From Moorena sp. SIO3I8 (lineage in GTDB: Bacteria > Cyanobacteriota > Cyanobacteriia > Cyanobacteriales > Coleofasciculaceae), in contig NZ_JAAHHW010000072.1 of NCBI RefSeq assembly GCF_010692325.1, positions 1-34,108 of the forward strand: DNA of 34,108 nucleotides. The letters are read 5' to 3'. The notes below the pieces were generated by a model. It saw only the letters and a list, made by a program, of their open reading frames with translations, did not search any database and was not told the origin of the DNA. A program made the translations under genes and the position numbers. This document shows, one piece after another, positions 9,413 through 17,646 of the stretch. Each line of letters opens with the position of its first letter. Position 1 is the first letter of the stretch.

Positions 9413-9441
9413 AGTAGGGTGAGTTATCAACTCACCTTACT
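9413..9441. repeat. 12-bp inverted repeat
   Basis: agtagggtgagt (9413-9424) pairs with actcaccttact (9430-9441), with one G-U wobble and a 5-base loop. A related gtaggg/ccctac hairpin lies in the MITE-like element at 11784-11879. Confidence 0.55.
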
Positions 9442-9541
9442 CAAGGGAGTTACTAGGTAAGTCCTGATCAGTTGGAGTTCTGGGTAAATCCTATTTGAGT
9501 TGCCCCATTTCTCAGGTTCTGTCCATTGTACCTACTGTCAT

Positions 9542-9581
9542 GCCCCCTAGTTGATTGACAAAAGTCTTTCAACTAGGGGGC
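9542..9581. terminator. 13-bp hairpin, possible terminator
   Basis: gccccctagttga (9542-9554) and tcaactagggggc (9569-9581) are perfect reverse complements around a 14-base loop. It is GC-rich at the base, with no T-run after it. It could end readthrough from the upstream repeat region or be a dispersed palindrome. Confidence 0.4.
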
Positions 9582-9835
9582 TATCACCATTTGTATCAGG
9601 ACTTAAGCAAATAAGCTATATATAGCTTGTAGCAGTTCAAGCGTTCGCTGAAAGCGGGACGAAGTCCATCGCATTCTGTTTCCTTTGAGTGTACCCTAAT
9701 CCGTGGCGCGTTTAAATTTTATAATTCTGAAGCTAAAACCCAACGCTAGGCTTAGATCACTTTTCACGCACTAGATGCTGAAGAGCAAACCTAATCTCAA
9801 ACCCCTTTGAGCTTTTAACTAACTTTTAACTAACT

Positions 9836-10402
9836 ATGGTCAATATTGCCCTGTTTGGTACCAGTGCAGATCCCCCAACTTGTGCTCATCAAGCCATTCT
9901 CCAGTGGCTATCCCATCACTATGACCAAGTGGTGGTTTGGGCATCAGATAATCCATTCAAGTCTCATCAGACCACCCTAGAACAACGTTCCCAAATGCTC
10001 ACGTTACTGATTGAGGAGATTGACCCGTATCAAAATCCGATCCGTGTCAGCCCCGACTTGAGTAGCCCGAGAACCTTGGAAACCATAGCACTAGTTAAAC
10101 AGCGCTGGGGATTACAGGCAAACTTGACTCTGGTGATTGGTACTGATTTAATCCGTCAGATGCCCCGTTGGTATCAAATTGAACAATTGTTAAAACAAGT
10201 ACAGTTGCTGGTGATACCTCGTTCAGGATATGGAGTAGATCAGGCTAGTTTAGAAAAGTTGAAGCATCTAGGAGCACAATTAGCGATCGCTAATATTACG
10301 GTACCATCAGTTTCCTCTACAGCGTATCGTGAGAATGGTGATACAACAGCACTGACTCCTCTGGTTAAGGACTATATCCATCAAGAGCAGTTGTACCAAT
10401 GA
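9836..10402 (+). CDS. nadD: Nicotinate-nucleotide adenylyltransferase
   Basis: Transfers AMP from ATP to nicotinate mononucleotide, giving nicotinate adenine dinucleotide, the middle step of NAD synthesis. The 188 aa have the nucleotidyltransferase N-terminus IALFGTSADPPTCAHQ (4-19; the T-x-x-H signature, with H18), GTDLIRQMPRW (102-112) and the C-terminal ISSTxYR-type motif, here VSSTAYR (159-165). Length is typical. Its last four bases overlap the start of the Nudix/NrtR-like frame (atga at 10399-10402), so the two were translationally coupled. With pncB and nadE it forms the nicotinate-to-NAD route. No strong Shine-Dalgarno precedes the ATG at 9836. Confidence 0.92.
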   Translation: MVNIALFGTSADPPTCAHQAILQWLSHHYDQVVVWASDNPFKSHQTTLEQRSQMLTLLIEEIDPYQNPIRVSPDLSSPRTLETIALVKQRWGLQANLTLVIGTDLIRQMPRWYQIEQLLKQVQLLVIPRSGYGVDQASLEKLKHLGAQLAIANITVPSVSSTAYRENGDTTALTPLVKDYIHQEQLYQ

Positions 10403-11275
10403 CCCAAAGCAGCAATATAAAGGTCAAACTACCAGCTCTAGCCAACCTCCAGGTCAGGGCCCGTCATGTGATTTTTTCCGTCAATACCCAACAAAGCCGC
10501 CTTTTGGTACTCCAAGAGGAAGCCTTCCTCGGTAAATCGAGTTTACCAGGAACCTTGGTGTGGGACGGAGAATCATTAGACCATGCTGCCGATTGGCCTT
10601 GGCCTTGGCCTATTGGCCACGCTACGCGAATGGGCCACGCGGGGCGCGTTTGGCCACGCTACGCGATTGGCCTTGGCCTTTGGGCCACGCGGGGCGCGTT
10701 TGGCCACGCTACGCGAACGGATTTGGGCAGAGAAAATTCGAGTTAACAACGTGAACCTAGAGCAACTGTACACTTTCGGAGAACTAGGTCGTTATCAACC
10801 AAAATTGGTTAGAGTCGAGGTTACCTATAACCACCACTACGCCATGGGTTACCTATCCGTCAGTTACTTTGCCCTAGAGCGACTAGAAGAAGCTAAATTC
10901 AACACAGATGATGTCAGTGGTATTGCCTGGTATTCCATCGAGCATGTGCCGCAGCTCGCCTTTGACCATAATCAAATTTTGGACTATGGTTATCGGCATT
11001 TGCGCAACAAATTGGCAGACAATTCTGTCGCCTTTGACCTGTTCCGAGATGTATTTACCATCAAAAATATCTATACTATTTATCGACTGTACACCACATT
11101 TTTTTTTGAAAACGTCTCTGATTATTACAATTTTAGCCCTCGTCTTTTAAAGCTATGCTTCCTGGCTGATACTAGTTGAAAAGTGTCTCAGGGAGCAGGT
11201 CATCCATGAAGTTTGTACCGCTTTGATGCGGAGGCATATGCTCGTTTAAAGGATAAACCGTTGGTATTTATTTAG
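10399..11275 (+). pseudogene. Broken NrtR-like Nudix regulator of NAD metabolism
   Basis: Three segments make one protein. Frame 1 from 10399 gives MTQSSNIKVKLPALANL to DGESLDHAA, the Nudix-like core. A 124-bp repeat (10591-10714) then shifts the frame by +1, and [13 protein letters not shown] resumes at 10715. After TGA at 11177 the same frame continues KVSQGAGHP, meets a second TGA at 11207, and goes on SLYRFDAEAYARLKDKPLVFI to TAG at 11275. Both TGAs are single-base changes from GGA. The region after 11030 ([10 protein letters not shown] to [12 protein letters not shown]) matches the C-terminal winged helix of NrtR regulators rather than a plain Nudix hydrolase. Overlap with nadD and nearness to nadE support a role in NAD control. 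It is almost certainly inactive. A hydrolase of the same fold remains possible. Confidence 0.8.
10591..10714. repeat. 124-bp palindromic-repeat insertion in the nrtR-like gene
   Basis: Begins gattggccttggccttggcc exactly after the codon for the last Ala of DHAA and ends gctacgc just before the GAA of ERIWAEK. It contains several cacgctacgcga and ggggcgcgtttgg blocks. Length 124 is not a multiple of three, which explains the frame change. Confidence 0.88.
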
Positions 11276-11297
11276 CAATGAAAAAACATCTGTAATT

Positions 11298-11663
11298 GTG
11301 GTTCATAAAATCCTATTCATTGAGGATGACGATTTTAATCGAGAAGTTATCACTGAATACCTTCAGTTGCAAGGGTATGACGTTTGCGCTTTACCCCATG
11401 GGTTAACCATTAAACGAGACCTCGCCGACTTTCAACCTGACTTGATTCTGCTGGATCTCAAATTACCAGAAGTTGATGGCTTTACCTTGATCGAAAAACT
11501 CAAGAAATCCCAATGGGCAACAATCCCTATAGTTATCCTTTCTGCCTACTCCTTCCCAGCAGACAAAAAGCGAGCTCTCAGACTAGGAGCTCGTCGTTAT
11601 CTAGTCAAACCAGCGCTTCTCAGAGAAATAGAACAAGCCATAGAGGAAGAAATAACCAATTGA
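11298..11663 (+). CDS. Single-domain response regulator (CheY-like)
   Basis: A 121-aa receiver domain with nothing attached. It has the acidic pair in FIEDDD (7-12), the phospho-acceptor Asp in LLDLKLPEVDG (D53), the Ser/Thr switch position in ILSAYS (S82) and the invariant Lys in YLVKPA (K104). It would accept phosphate from a histidine kinase and act by protein contact, since it has no output domain. The partner is not known. A histidine-kinase scrap lies at 14431-14526, but nothing links them. The start is GTG at 11298, since no upstream ATG is in frame. It sits between the broken nrtR-like gene and nadE and is not expected in a NAD operon. Confidence 0.88.
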   Translation: MVHKILFIEDDDFNREVITEYLQLQGYDVCALPHGLTIKRDLADFQPDLILLDLKLPEVDGFTLIEKLKKSQWATIPIVILSAYSFPADKKRALRLGARRYLVKPALLREIEQAIEEEITN

Positions 11664-11680
11664 TATCCAGTCAGCTTTTT

Positions 11681-11766
11681 TTGTCATTTGTCTTGAGAGC
11701 CACAAAGTTGAGCCCCCTGCCAAACACTCTTGTGGTATACAATACCGATGGTACCGGAGATGATAT
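11681..11766. repeat. Dispersed repeat, partner of 29703-29796
   Basis: Shares ttgtcatttgt, ttgagag and actcttgtg.tatacaatacc.atg in the same order with the segment at 29710-29785. The other copy has paired ends and looks like a miniature element. This one seems to have lost one arm. Confidence 0.5.
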
Positions 11767-11783
11767 GAGTTTGAAGTCTTAGG

Positions 11784-11879
11784 CAGGACTTACGCAAAAC
11801 TAGGCCAGAAGTTCCCTTAAGTAGTAAGTAGGGTTGGTTAATAACGCACCCTACAGATAAGGTTGTTGCGTAAGTCCTG
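11784..11879. mobile_element. 96-bp MITE-like element
   Basis: Terminal inverted repeats caggacttacgcaa (11784-11797) and ttgcgtaagtcctg (11866-11879) match perfectly over 14 bp. Inside is a smaller hairpin (gtaggg/ccctac). It has no coding capacity. Ends of this kind are common on cyanobacterial insertion sequences and their miniature derivatives. The matching full-length element is not in the window. Confidence 0.7.
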
Positions 11880-11921
11880 TTAAGGAAATCATTGACATTG
11901 ATTGTCTCATCAGTCATGGAA

Positions 11922-12104
11922 TTAGTTTTTTTGATTCTGCTGTAGGAGAAATTCCTGAAGGATTTCGCTCAGGTTCTCTATAGACCGTCCCATTTTAGCA
12001 ATTTTTGCTTCTGTCTGAGACAGTCCGAGAACTGCATTTTGAAGTTGGTTGGCTAGACTTTGAATCTCTTCTCGATAACGGGTTTCGAGTTCTTCTACGT
12101 TCAT
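11922..12104 (-). CDS. Small coiled-coil protein, 60 aa
   Basis: Starts MNVEELETRYREEIQSLANQ and ends FLLQQNQKN. Almost the whole length is heptad-like (L, I and A at a/d spacing), charged and without membrane segments, so a short alpha-helical coiled coil is likely. No strong ribosome site is visible before the ATG at 12104. I do not recognise a named family, although similar short helical proteins occur in cyanobacteria. The low-complexity helical composition and full use of the frame suggest a real gene. Confidence 0.5.
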   Translation of the reverse strand: MNVEELETRYREEIQSLANQLQNAVLGLSQTEAKIAKMGRSIENLSEILQEFLLQQNQKN

Positions 12105-12547
12105 GATTTATTTTTGATTACTTAATCTACACTATCAAGTATTAGGTTTGCGTTAGGGTTTACGTTCGAGTTTACGTTTATGTTTAATTTCGTTAAAATC
12201 CTAGGATTATTTTTAAATTGAATATCAATAAATATAACGATTAAATTTTCATAAATGAGATGCCTATATAATTACCGGTATTAGGAATTATTAAAATTTA
12301 TGTTTGTCCAGAAATTGTTCAAAGATATCAGCAGCAAGCTTTGGAGTTTATTTTCCAAGGTAATCAAAGAATAAAACCAGCCAAGCAATTTCCAATAAAA
12401 ATGCTAATCATGAGCCAGTTACTTTTTATATAAATTTTTTATATACGATATAAACTGTATATTTTCGCCTTTAATTACTAACCAAACCCAGATTACTAAA
12501 GATTGTGTGAAGTAGATGGCCTAAACTATAAAAAACAAGCAAAAATG
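12105..12547. other. Intergenic, 440 bp, AT-rich leader of nadE
   Basis: No gene or RNA recognised. Near 12140-12190 gtttacgtt-like words repeat loosely. The stretch 12420-12500 is very AT-rich and could hold the nadE promoter, but no convincing -10/-35 pair stands out. Confidence 0.5.
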
Positions 12548-14428
12548 ATGAAGATTGCGATCGCTCAACTCAACCCCACCATTGGTGATATTACAGGCAA
12601 CGCTCAACAGATTCTTGAAGTAGCCAAGACTGCTGCGAGTCAGGATGTGCGTCTGTTGCTGACACCAGAATTATCCTTGTGTGGCTATCCACCACGAGAT
12701 TTGCTGCTCAATCCCAAGTTTCGAGAATCGATGACTACACAAGTGCAACAACTAGCTCAGCAGCTACCAATGTCTCTAGCGGTTTTGGTGGGGACAGTAA
12801 CACCGAATACCAAAGCAGAGCTTGCTGGTGGCAAACCTTTATATAACAGCATTGCTCTACTAGAGGGGGGAAAAGTACGGCAGATTTTTCACAAGCGACT
12901 CTTGCCCACCTATGATGTTTTCGATGAAAACCGCTACTTTGAACCAGGACGGGAGAGTAATTCCTTCACCATTGATCACCAACCATCACGAATCACAACT
13001 GAGAATGCCCACTCCCCAATTAAAATCGGTGTTACCATTTGCGAAGACTTGTGGAACGATGAAGAGTTTTGGGGCAAACGCAGCTATCAAGTCAATCCGA
13101 TCACAGACTTAGTTCAACAGGGTGTAGACCTAGTGGTAAACCTGTCCGCCTCACCCTATAGCGCGGGTAAACAGAAAACTCGGGAAGCAATGTTGCGCCA
13201 TAGCGCTAGCCGTTACCATACACCTATCCTCTACGCCAATCAGCTAGGAGGCAATGATGACCTGATATTTGATGGGTGTAGTGTAGCATTTAATCAGGCT
13301 GGTGAGATGGTATGTCGCGCCCGTGCCTTTGAAACAGACTTAGTCATTTTGGAATATGACCGAGAAACACAGGATCTGGTCACCCCACCAGAAACAACTA
13401 TACAGTCTCCACCATCGGCAGCCATAGCACCAGCCCCAGCCAGCCTAGACGAAGAAATTTGGTCAGCCTTAGTCCTAGGAGTCCGGGATTACACCCGTAA
13501 GTGTGGTTTTAAAAAAGTCGTAATTGGTTTGAGTGGTGGGATTGATTCTGCTCTTGTAGCTGCTATTGCCACCGCCGCCTTAGGAGCAGACAATGTCTTG
13601 GGGATTCTCATGCCTTCTCCCTACAGTTCTGACCACTCCGTCAAAGATGCTCTCTCATTAGCACAAAACCTAGGTATTAAGACTCACACCCTAGCTATTG
13701 GTTCCTTGATGCAGGGGTTTGACCAAACCTTAGCCTCCCTATTTGCCGGGACAGAGTTTGGTGTGGCTGAAGAGAATATTCAATCCCGAATTCGGGGCAG
13801 CTTACTGATGGCGATCGCCAATAAATATGGCTATCTCCTGCTCTCCACTGGCAACAAGTCAGAGATGGCAGTGGGTTACTGTACCCTCTATGGTGATATG
13901 AATGGTGGATTAGCTGTAATTGCCGATGTTCCCAAAACCCGGGTCTACTCCCTATGTCGGTGGCTAAATTCTAAGGCAGAGGAGTCCCAGGTTAATCAGG
14001 ATTTGCAGGTTAGTAGGGTCAAGGTTGAACCTTCAGACTCCTCTTCTAACCTTCAACCTGATCAGCCTCAACCGGCTAACCTAACTGACTCGAACGCCAA
14101 AGGCGAACAACCTTTAAGCCAAACAGAAATTATTCCTTCTAACATTATAATTAAGCCCCCTAGCGCTGAATTAAAACCTGGTCAAGTAGACCAAGATTCC
14201 TTGCCATCCTACGATATCCTAGATGATATTCTGGAGCGACTGATCCACCAGCACCAAGCCCCGGAGCAAATTATTGATGCAGGTCATCAGCCCGAAGTGG
14301 TTAACAAAATCATCCGACTAGTCGCTCGTGTTGAATTTAAGCGCCGACAAGCTGCCCCAGGCTTAAAGGTTACTGACCGCGCCTTTGGTACTGGCTGGCG
14401 GATGCCAATTGCTAGTCGTTGGCTATAG
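12548..14428 (+). CDS. nadE: Glutamine-dependent NAD+ synthetase, with an in-frame repeat-derived insert
   Basis: Makes NAD+ from nicotinate adenine dinucleotide, ATP and glutamine. Residues 1-280 form the nitrilase-type glutaminase domain with the triad E41 (TPELSLCGYP), K116 (FHKRLLPTYD) and C165 (GVTICEDLW). Residues from about 300 form the synthetase, with the PP-loop GLSGGIDSA (327-335). The C-terminus FGTGWRMPIASRW is canonical. It is 626 aa from the ATG at 12548, longer than most relatives. The extra length is an Asp/Ser/Pro/Gln-rich stretch at about 475-524, between RVYSLCRWLN and TEIIP, in a position that is normally a short connection. That insert is encoded by repeat-like DNA. All catalytic residues remain, so the enzyme is probably active. 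An ATG at 12545 directly precedes the chosen start. Confidence 0.93.
   Translation: MKIAIAQLNPTIGDITGNAQQILEVAKTAASQDVRLLLTPELSLCGYPPRDLLLNPKFRESMTTQVQQLAQQLPMSLAVLVGTVTPNTKAELAGGKPLYNSIALLEGGKVRQIFHKRLLPTYDVFDENRYFEPGRESNSFTIDHQPSRITTENAHSPIKIGVTICEDLWNDEEFWGKRSYQVNPITDLVQQGVDLVVNLSASPYSAGKQKTREAMLRHSASRYHTPILYANQLGGNDDLIFDGCSVAFNQAGEMVCRARAFETDLVILEYDRETQDLVTPPETTIQSPPSAAIAPAPASLDEEIWSALVLGVRDYTRKCGFKKVVIGLSGGIDSALVAAIATAALGADNVLGILMPSPYSSDHSVKDALSLAQNLGIKTHTLAIGSLMQGFDQTLASLFAGTEFGVAEENIQSRIRGSLLMAIANKYGYLLLSTGNKSEMAVGYCTLYGDMNGGLAVIADVPKTRVYSLCRWLNSKAEESQVNQDLQVSRVKVEPSDSSSNLQPDQPQPANLTDSNAKGEQPLSQTEIIPSNIIIKPPSAELKPGQVDQDSLPSYDILDDILERLIHQHQAPEQIIDAGHQPEVVNKIIRLVARVEFKRRQAAPGLKVTDRAFGTGWRMPIASRWL
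13970..14119 (+). repeat. Repeat-derived in-frame insert in nadE
   Basis: Contains caggttaatcaggatttgca, aaggttgaacc, a reverse-type aaccttcaacc, and gaacgccaaaggcgaacaac. The last of these also occurs in the repeat at 29209-29260, and the others resemble the ggttgaa heptamers at 5726-6222. The insert preserves the frame. Confidence 0.6.
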
Positions 14429-14430
14429 GA

Positions 14431-14526
14431 TTAGTCTATCTCCAACGTATATCTGCTAACAGTCAGCATATGTGGAAACTCATTGACGATTTGCTAGAGC
14501 TTTCGAGAGTTAGCGGTGACCCGATG
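14431..14526 (+). pseudogene. Scrap of a histidine kinase (HisKA dimerisation helix)
   Basis: Directly after nadE the plus strand reads LVYLQRISANSQHMWKLIDD LLELSRVSGD. This is the second helix region of a HisKA domain (R-I-x-x-N-x-x-x-M-x-x-L-I-D-D-L-L-x-L-S-R). There is no conserved H-box before it and no ATPase domain after it; the frame then runs into unrelated sequence and stops at 14652. It is a remnant only. Confidence 0.65.
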
Positions 14527-14674
14527 GAGCAACCTTTTATTTTACCTTTCCACCCTTCACAAATTATTGGTTATAATAACACCATTGCTTCGTCTCCTCC
14601 ACACCTGAAAACTATGGCCATCACTACTGATCTAATGATTAGCACTAGTTAAATTACAATTGATGATCTGTTTG

Positions 14675-14758
14675 CAAACATAAAAATGGCAAAATGGCAG
14701 CCATGTGTTTCATTTTTAATGCAAATCCAAACATAAAAATGGCAAAATGGCAGCCATG
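14675..14758. repeat. Two-copy tandem repeat, period 53 bp
   Basis: The 31 bases starting caaacataaaaatggc occur at 14675-14705 and 14728-14758, and the following T-rich spacers are also alike. Purpose unknown. Confidence 0.8.
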
Positions 14759-14861
14759 GGTTTCTTTTTTATGAAAATTCAGGATTGAAGATGGCTAAGG
14801 TTAATTATGGCGCTTAGTAAATTTAAGCTGTTAGGAATTGAATTTACAGAAATCGCAGCTT

Positions 14862-15375
14862 GTTTGCCCCCATGCTTGACGCGGGGGATGAAAATAAGTT
14901 AGGGGATGCACACCCCTGGTCTACTTTGTTTGTGATTAGGAGGTGATCTAACTAGTGCAATACGGGACAAAGAAAATATTATTATCTGGATTATTGTCTG
15001 GGAACATACCAGATGAAACTAATGACCTCCTTGTTTTATGGTGTGAACCAGCCAACAACATGTACAAGCAGGCTTGGTAGGCAGTAAGACAGACTTCTAA
15101 ACGAAAACTGTCAGTATTACACTTACTTTGATGCTTATGATATGTACCGAGTTGGTCGAAAACACAAGAGTATTCCTATGGTCAACTTTGCAAAGATTTC
15201 CAGGATAATCCGCACTACAAAGCACCTCCTGTTCACCAAGGTCAACAGGAGGTGCGACCCGTGGCGAATTTAATTCTTAATGGGTCAAGCGCACCTATAC
15301 TAAAGTCGGTAGTTCAAGCCTGCTTTTATTATAACCAATTATAATCTCCTGTGCTTGACGCGGAGGATAGTTCAA
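14862..15375 (+). mobile_element. IS200/IS605-type relic with tnpB fragment
   Basis: The left end has a hairpin in gcccccatgcttgacgcggg (about 14863-14885), and a related sequence tgtgcttgacgcggaggata lies at 15350-15369. These look like the imperfect palindromes at the ends of IS200/IS605 elements. Between them, from GTG at 14955, the frame reads VQYGTKKILLSGLLSGNIPD ETNDLLVLWCEPANNMYKQAW and then TAG. Later frames give QYYTYFDAYDMYRVG and DNPHYKA, matching the N-terminal half of a TnpB lineage found in cyanobacteria. The RuvC and zinc-ribbon halves are deleted. It is inactive. Confidence 0.68.
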
Positions 15376-15746
15376 TTGTTTTAACTCGTTCTAGATCTGT
15401 TGGGATTAAACCTAAAATTACCTGAATTATACATAACCAACTATCCTCCGAGTCAAAAGCTTCGAGTTAGGAGCTTCGAGTCAGAATAATTGATTTTCCA
15501 GGAATTTTTAGGAGAAATTGGCTTGGGAATCCACTAATCGTTATTGCTCCTCCCACTAACCTTGCTAAATTATTGTCCTGATTTCTGAATTTTGGATCAT
15601 GTATACTCATCAAAATTTGCCCATTAATTACCTCAAGATGAGGTAAAATTAAGCTAGTTGTATTTATAGAAGGAGATTACTTATCTCCTAAGACACAATC
15701 TTTCTAATCAAGTAGAAAATTATTGATGAATAGATAGGGTAAATCT
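15376..15746. other. Intergenic, 370 bp, leader of the EAL regulator
   Basis: No gene. A short repeat (aagcttcgagttaggagcttcgagtcag) lies at 15460-15485. The 100 bases before 15747 are AT-rich and probably hold the promoter. Confidence 0.45.
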
Positions 15747-17555
15747 ATGAATAAACCACTGCGAGTTTTGATTGTCGAAGACTCAGAAGATGATGCTGAG
15801 TTGCTAGTGGTTGAACTAAAAAATGGTGGCTACGAAGCAATTTATGAACGAGTGGAAGCACCAGGAGCAATGAACGAAGCCCTAGATAATAAAGGGTGGT
15901 ATCTGGTGATTGCTGATTACTTCATGGCTAAGTTTAGCGCCATTAGTGCCTTACTCCTCTTACAAAAAAAAGGCTTAGACTTACCGTTTATTATCGTCTC
16001 CGGCTCGATTAAGGAAAATATGGCAATCGCTGCTATGAAAGCGGGAGCCCATGACTATTTACTTAAACACCAGTTAGCACGATTAGTTCCGGCGGTGGAG
16101 CGGGAGTTAAGAGAAGCAAAGGTGCGCAAAAATTACCGGAAGGCAATCAAGAGGTTACAAGACCTGACGTTTTATGACGAATTGACCGGTTTGCCTAATC
16201 GGACATTGTTTTTATACTACCTTCGCCAGTGGTTTAAGCCAGTAAAGCCAATTCACAATCGCAAATGTCTACCGATGGCATACCCGATTCTACCAACTCT
16301 TTGCTGGGATGAACCAATTGTTGGAAACACTCAGAAGGATAATGTATTTGCTGTGCTATGTCTGACTCTCAGTCGCTACCTACTTATCCAATACAGTCTA
16401 GGTGATCTACTCAGTGAACAACTCCTAGTTGCTACTGCTCAACGCTTACAGAAATGCATCGGTGATCAGGATATAGTGGCACAGATGAGAGAGAATAAAT
16501 TTGGGATTTTGCTCTCGAATATCCAAGACTTAGATCAGGTGAAAGAGACAGCTGAGCGTATCCATCAGGAGATTTCCATCCCATTTGAACTCAATGGGCG
16601 AGTCGTGTCTTCTAATTGCTACATTGGTATTGTCCTGAGTACCATGGGGTATGAGCAACCGAAAGATTTGCTGCGAGCGGCAGATACGGCGATGTATTAT
16701 GCCAAATTAGAAGGTATTGGCTCCTCAGAAGTTTTTCATCCTAGTATGCAACAGAGAGCTATTGAGCGACTACAGTTAGAAACCGACTTACAACAGGCAA
16801 TTAAATACGAAACATTGCATCTGAATTATCAACCAATTGTGTCCCTGACAACGGGCAAAACTATTGGTTTTGAAGCCTTGGCGAGGTGGCAGCACCGTAC
16901 TCGCATCAAGGTTAGTCCTAGTGAGTTTATTCCGGTAGCAGAAGAAACAGGACTAATTATCCCCCTTGGGGAATGGATTTTGCGGGAAGCCTGCAAACAG
17001 TTAAGCTTTTGGCAAGACCAGTTTCCTGATTATTCTTCTTTGAGTATCAGTGTGAATCTGTCTGGTATTCAACTCAACCAACCCCAGCTGATTGACCAGA
17101 TTGACCAAATCTGCACCACCTTAGAATTGAGTGGGGCGAACTTGAAGCTGGAAATTACTGAGAGTGTGTTGGTAGATAATGCCTCAGTTGCTAGCACTAT
17201 CTTGCAGAAACTTAAAGACAGAAATATAAAATTGTGTATCGATGATTTTGGCACCGGATACTCATCGTTTTCCTATCTAAATGATTGGCCAATTGATATC
17301 CTGAAAATTGACCGTTCTTTTATTAGCAAAGGATTTCCAAAAAATGGCAAAACTTTGGATACGCTAGAAGCGATAGTTAATCTATCTAAAAAGCTAAAAA
17401 TTGAGGTAATTGCTGAGGGAATAGAAACCCAAGAACAAAAAGAAATTTTGCAAGATTTAGGATGTGAATATGGACAAGGATTATTATTTGATGAAGCCCT
17501 CACTGCAGAAACTGTGACCAATTTGATGTTAACCAAGCCAGATAGGTTTTGGTAA
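15747..17555 (+). CDS. REC - degenerate GGDEF - EAL cyclic-di-GMP regulator
   Basis: A 602-aa cytosolic response regulator. Residues 1-125 are a receiver with acidic residues at 11-16, phospho-acceptor D57 (IADYF), S85 and K107. Residues 135-330 are a GGDEF domain whose signature is replaced by RENKF (248-252), so cyclase activity is unlikely. A foreign-looking stretch at about 163-197 also separates its first helix from FAVLCLTLSR. Residues 340-597 form an EAL domain with the metal and catalytic set present: E376 (FEALARW), N437 (SVNLSG), E469 (LEITES), D499/D500 (IDDFGTGYS), K520, E557 (EVIAEGIET) and Q577. Expected activity is c-di-GMP phosphodiesterase controlled by phosphorylation. No kinase gene is adjacent. 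Confidence 0.92.
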   Translation: MNKPLRVLIVEDSEDDAELLVVELKNGGYEAIYERVEAPGAMNEALDNKGWYLVIADYFMAKFSAISALLLLQKKGLDLPFIIVSGSIKENMAIAAMKAGAHDYLLKHQLARLVPAVERELREAKVRKNYRKAIKRLQDLTFYDELTGLPNRTLFLYYLRQWFKPVKPIHNRKCLPMAYPILPTLCWDEPIVGNTQKDNVFAVLCLTLSRYLLIQYSLGDLLSEQLLVATAQRLQKCIGDQDIVAQMRENKFGILLSNIQDLDQVKETAERIHQEISIPFELNGRVVSSNCYIGIVLSTMGYEQPKDLLRAADTAMYYAKLEGIGSSEVFHPSMQQRAIERLQLETDLQQAIKYETLHLNYQPIVSLTTGKTIGFEALARWQHRTRIKVSPSEFIPVAEETGLIIPLGEWILREACKQLSFWQDQFPDYSSLSISVNLSGIQLNQPQLIDQIDQICTTLELSGANLKLEITESVLVDNASVASTILQKLKDRNIKLCIDDFGTGYSSFSYLNDWPIDILKIDRSFISKGFPKNGKTLDTLEAIVNLSKKLKIEVIAEGIETQEQKEILQDLGCEYGQGLLFDEALTAETVTNLMLTKPDRFW

Positions 17556-17646
17556 TCGCTATAGTAGGAATTAAGAAAGGCAAAAGGTTATCCCCCAATA
17601 TTCACCGAAGATCGGGGGGCAAGCTTGCATGTAAAAGAGGCCAAAC

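Larger units (their letters stand above)
8987..9835. other. Intergenic, 850 bp, repeats and hairpins only
   Basis: Holds the 76-bp tandem duplication (9020-9171), two inverted repeats (9413-9441 and 9542-9581) and a relic of the agcgggacgaagtccatcgc repeat near 9640-9680. Sequences related to aggactta occur in opposite orientations near 9455 and 9597. No convincing reading frame was seen. Confidence 0.65.

Noticed and set aside
9455-9606. Opposed aggactta-like words 150 bp apart, resembling an inside-out MITE
   Set aside because: Only about 11 of 14 positions agree and the orientation is opposite to that of real element ends.
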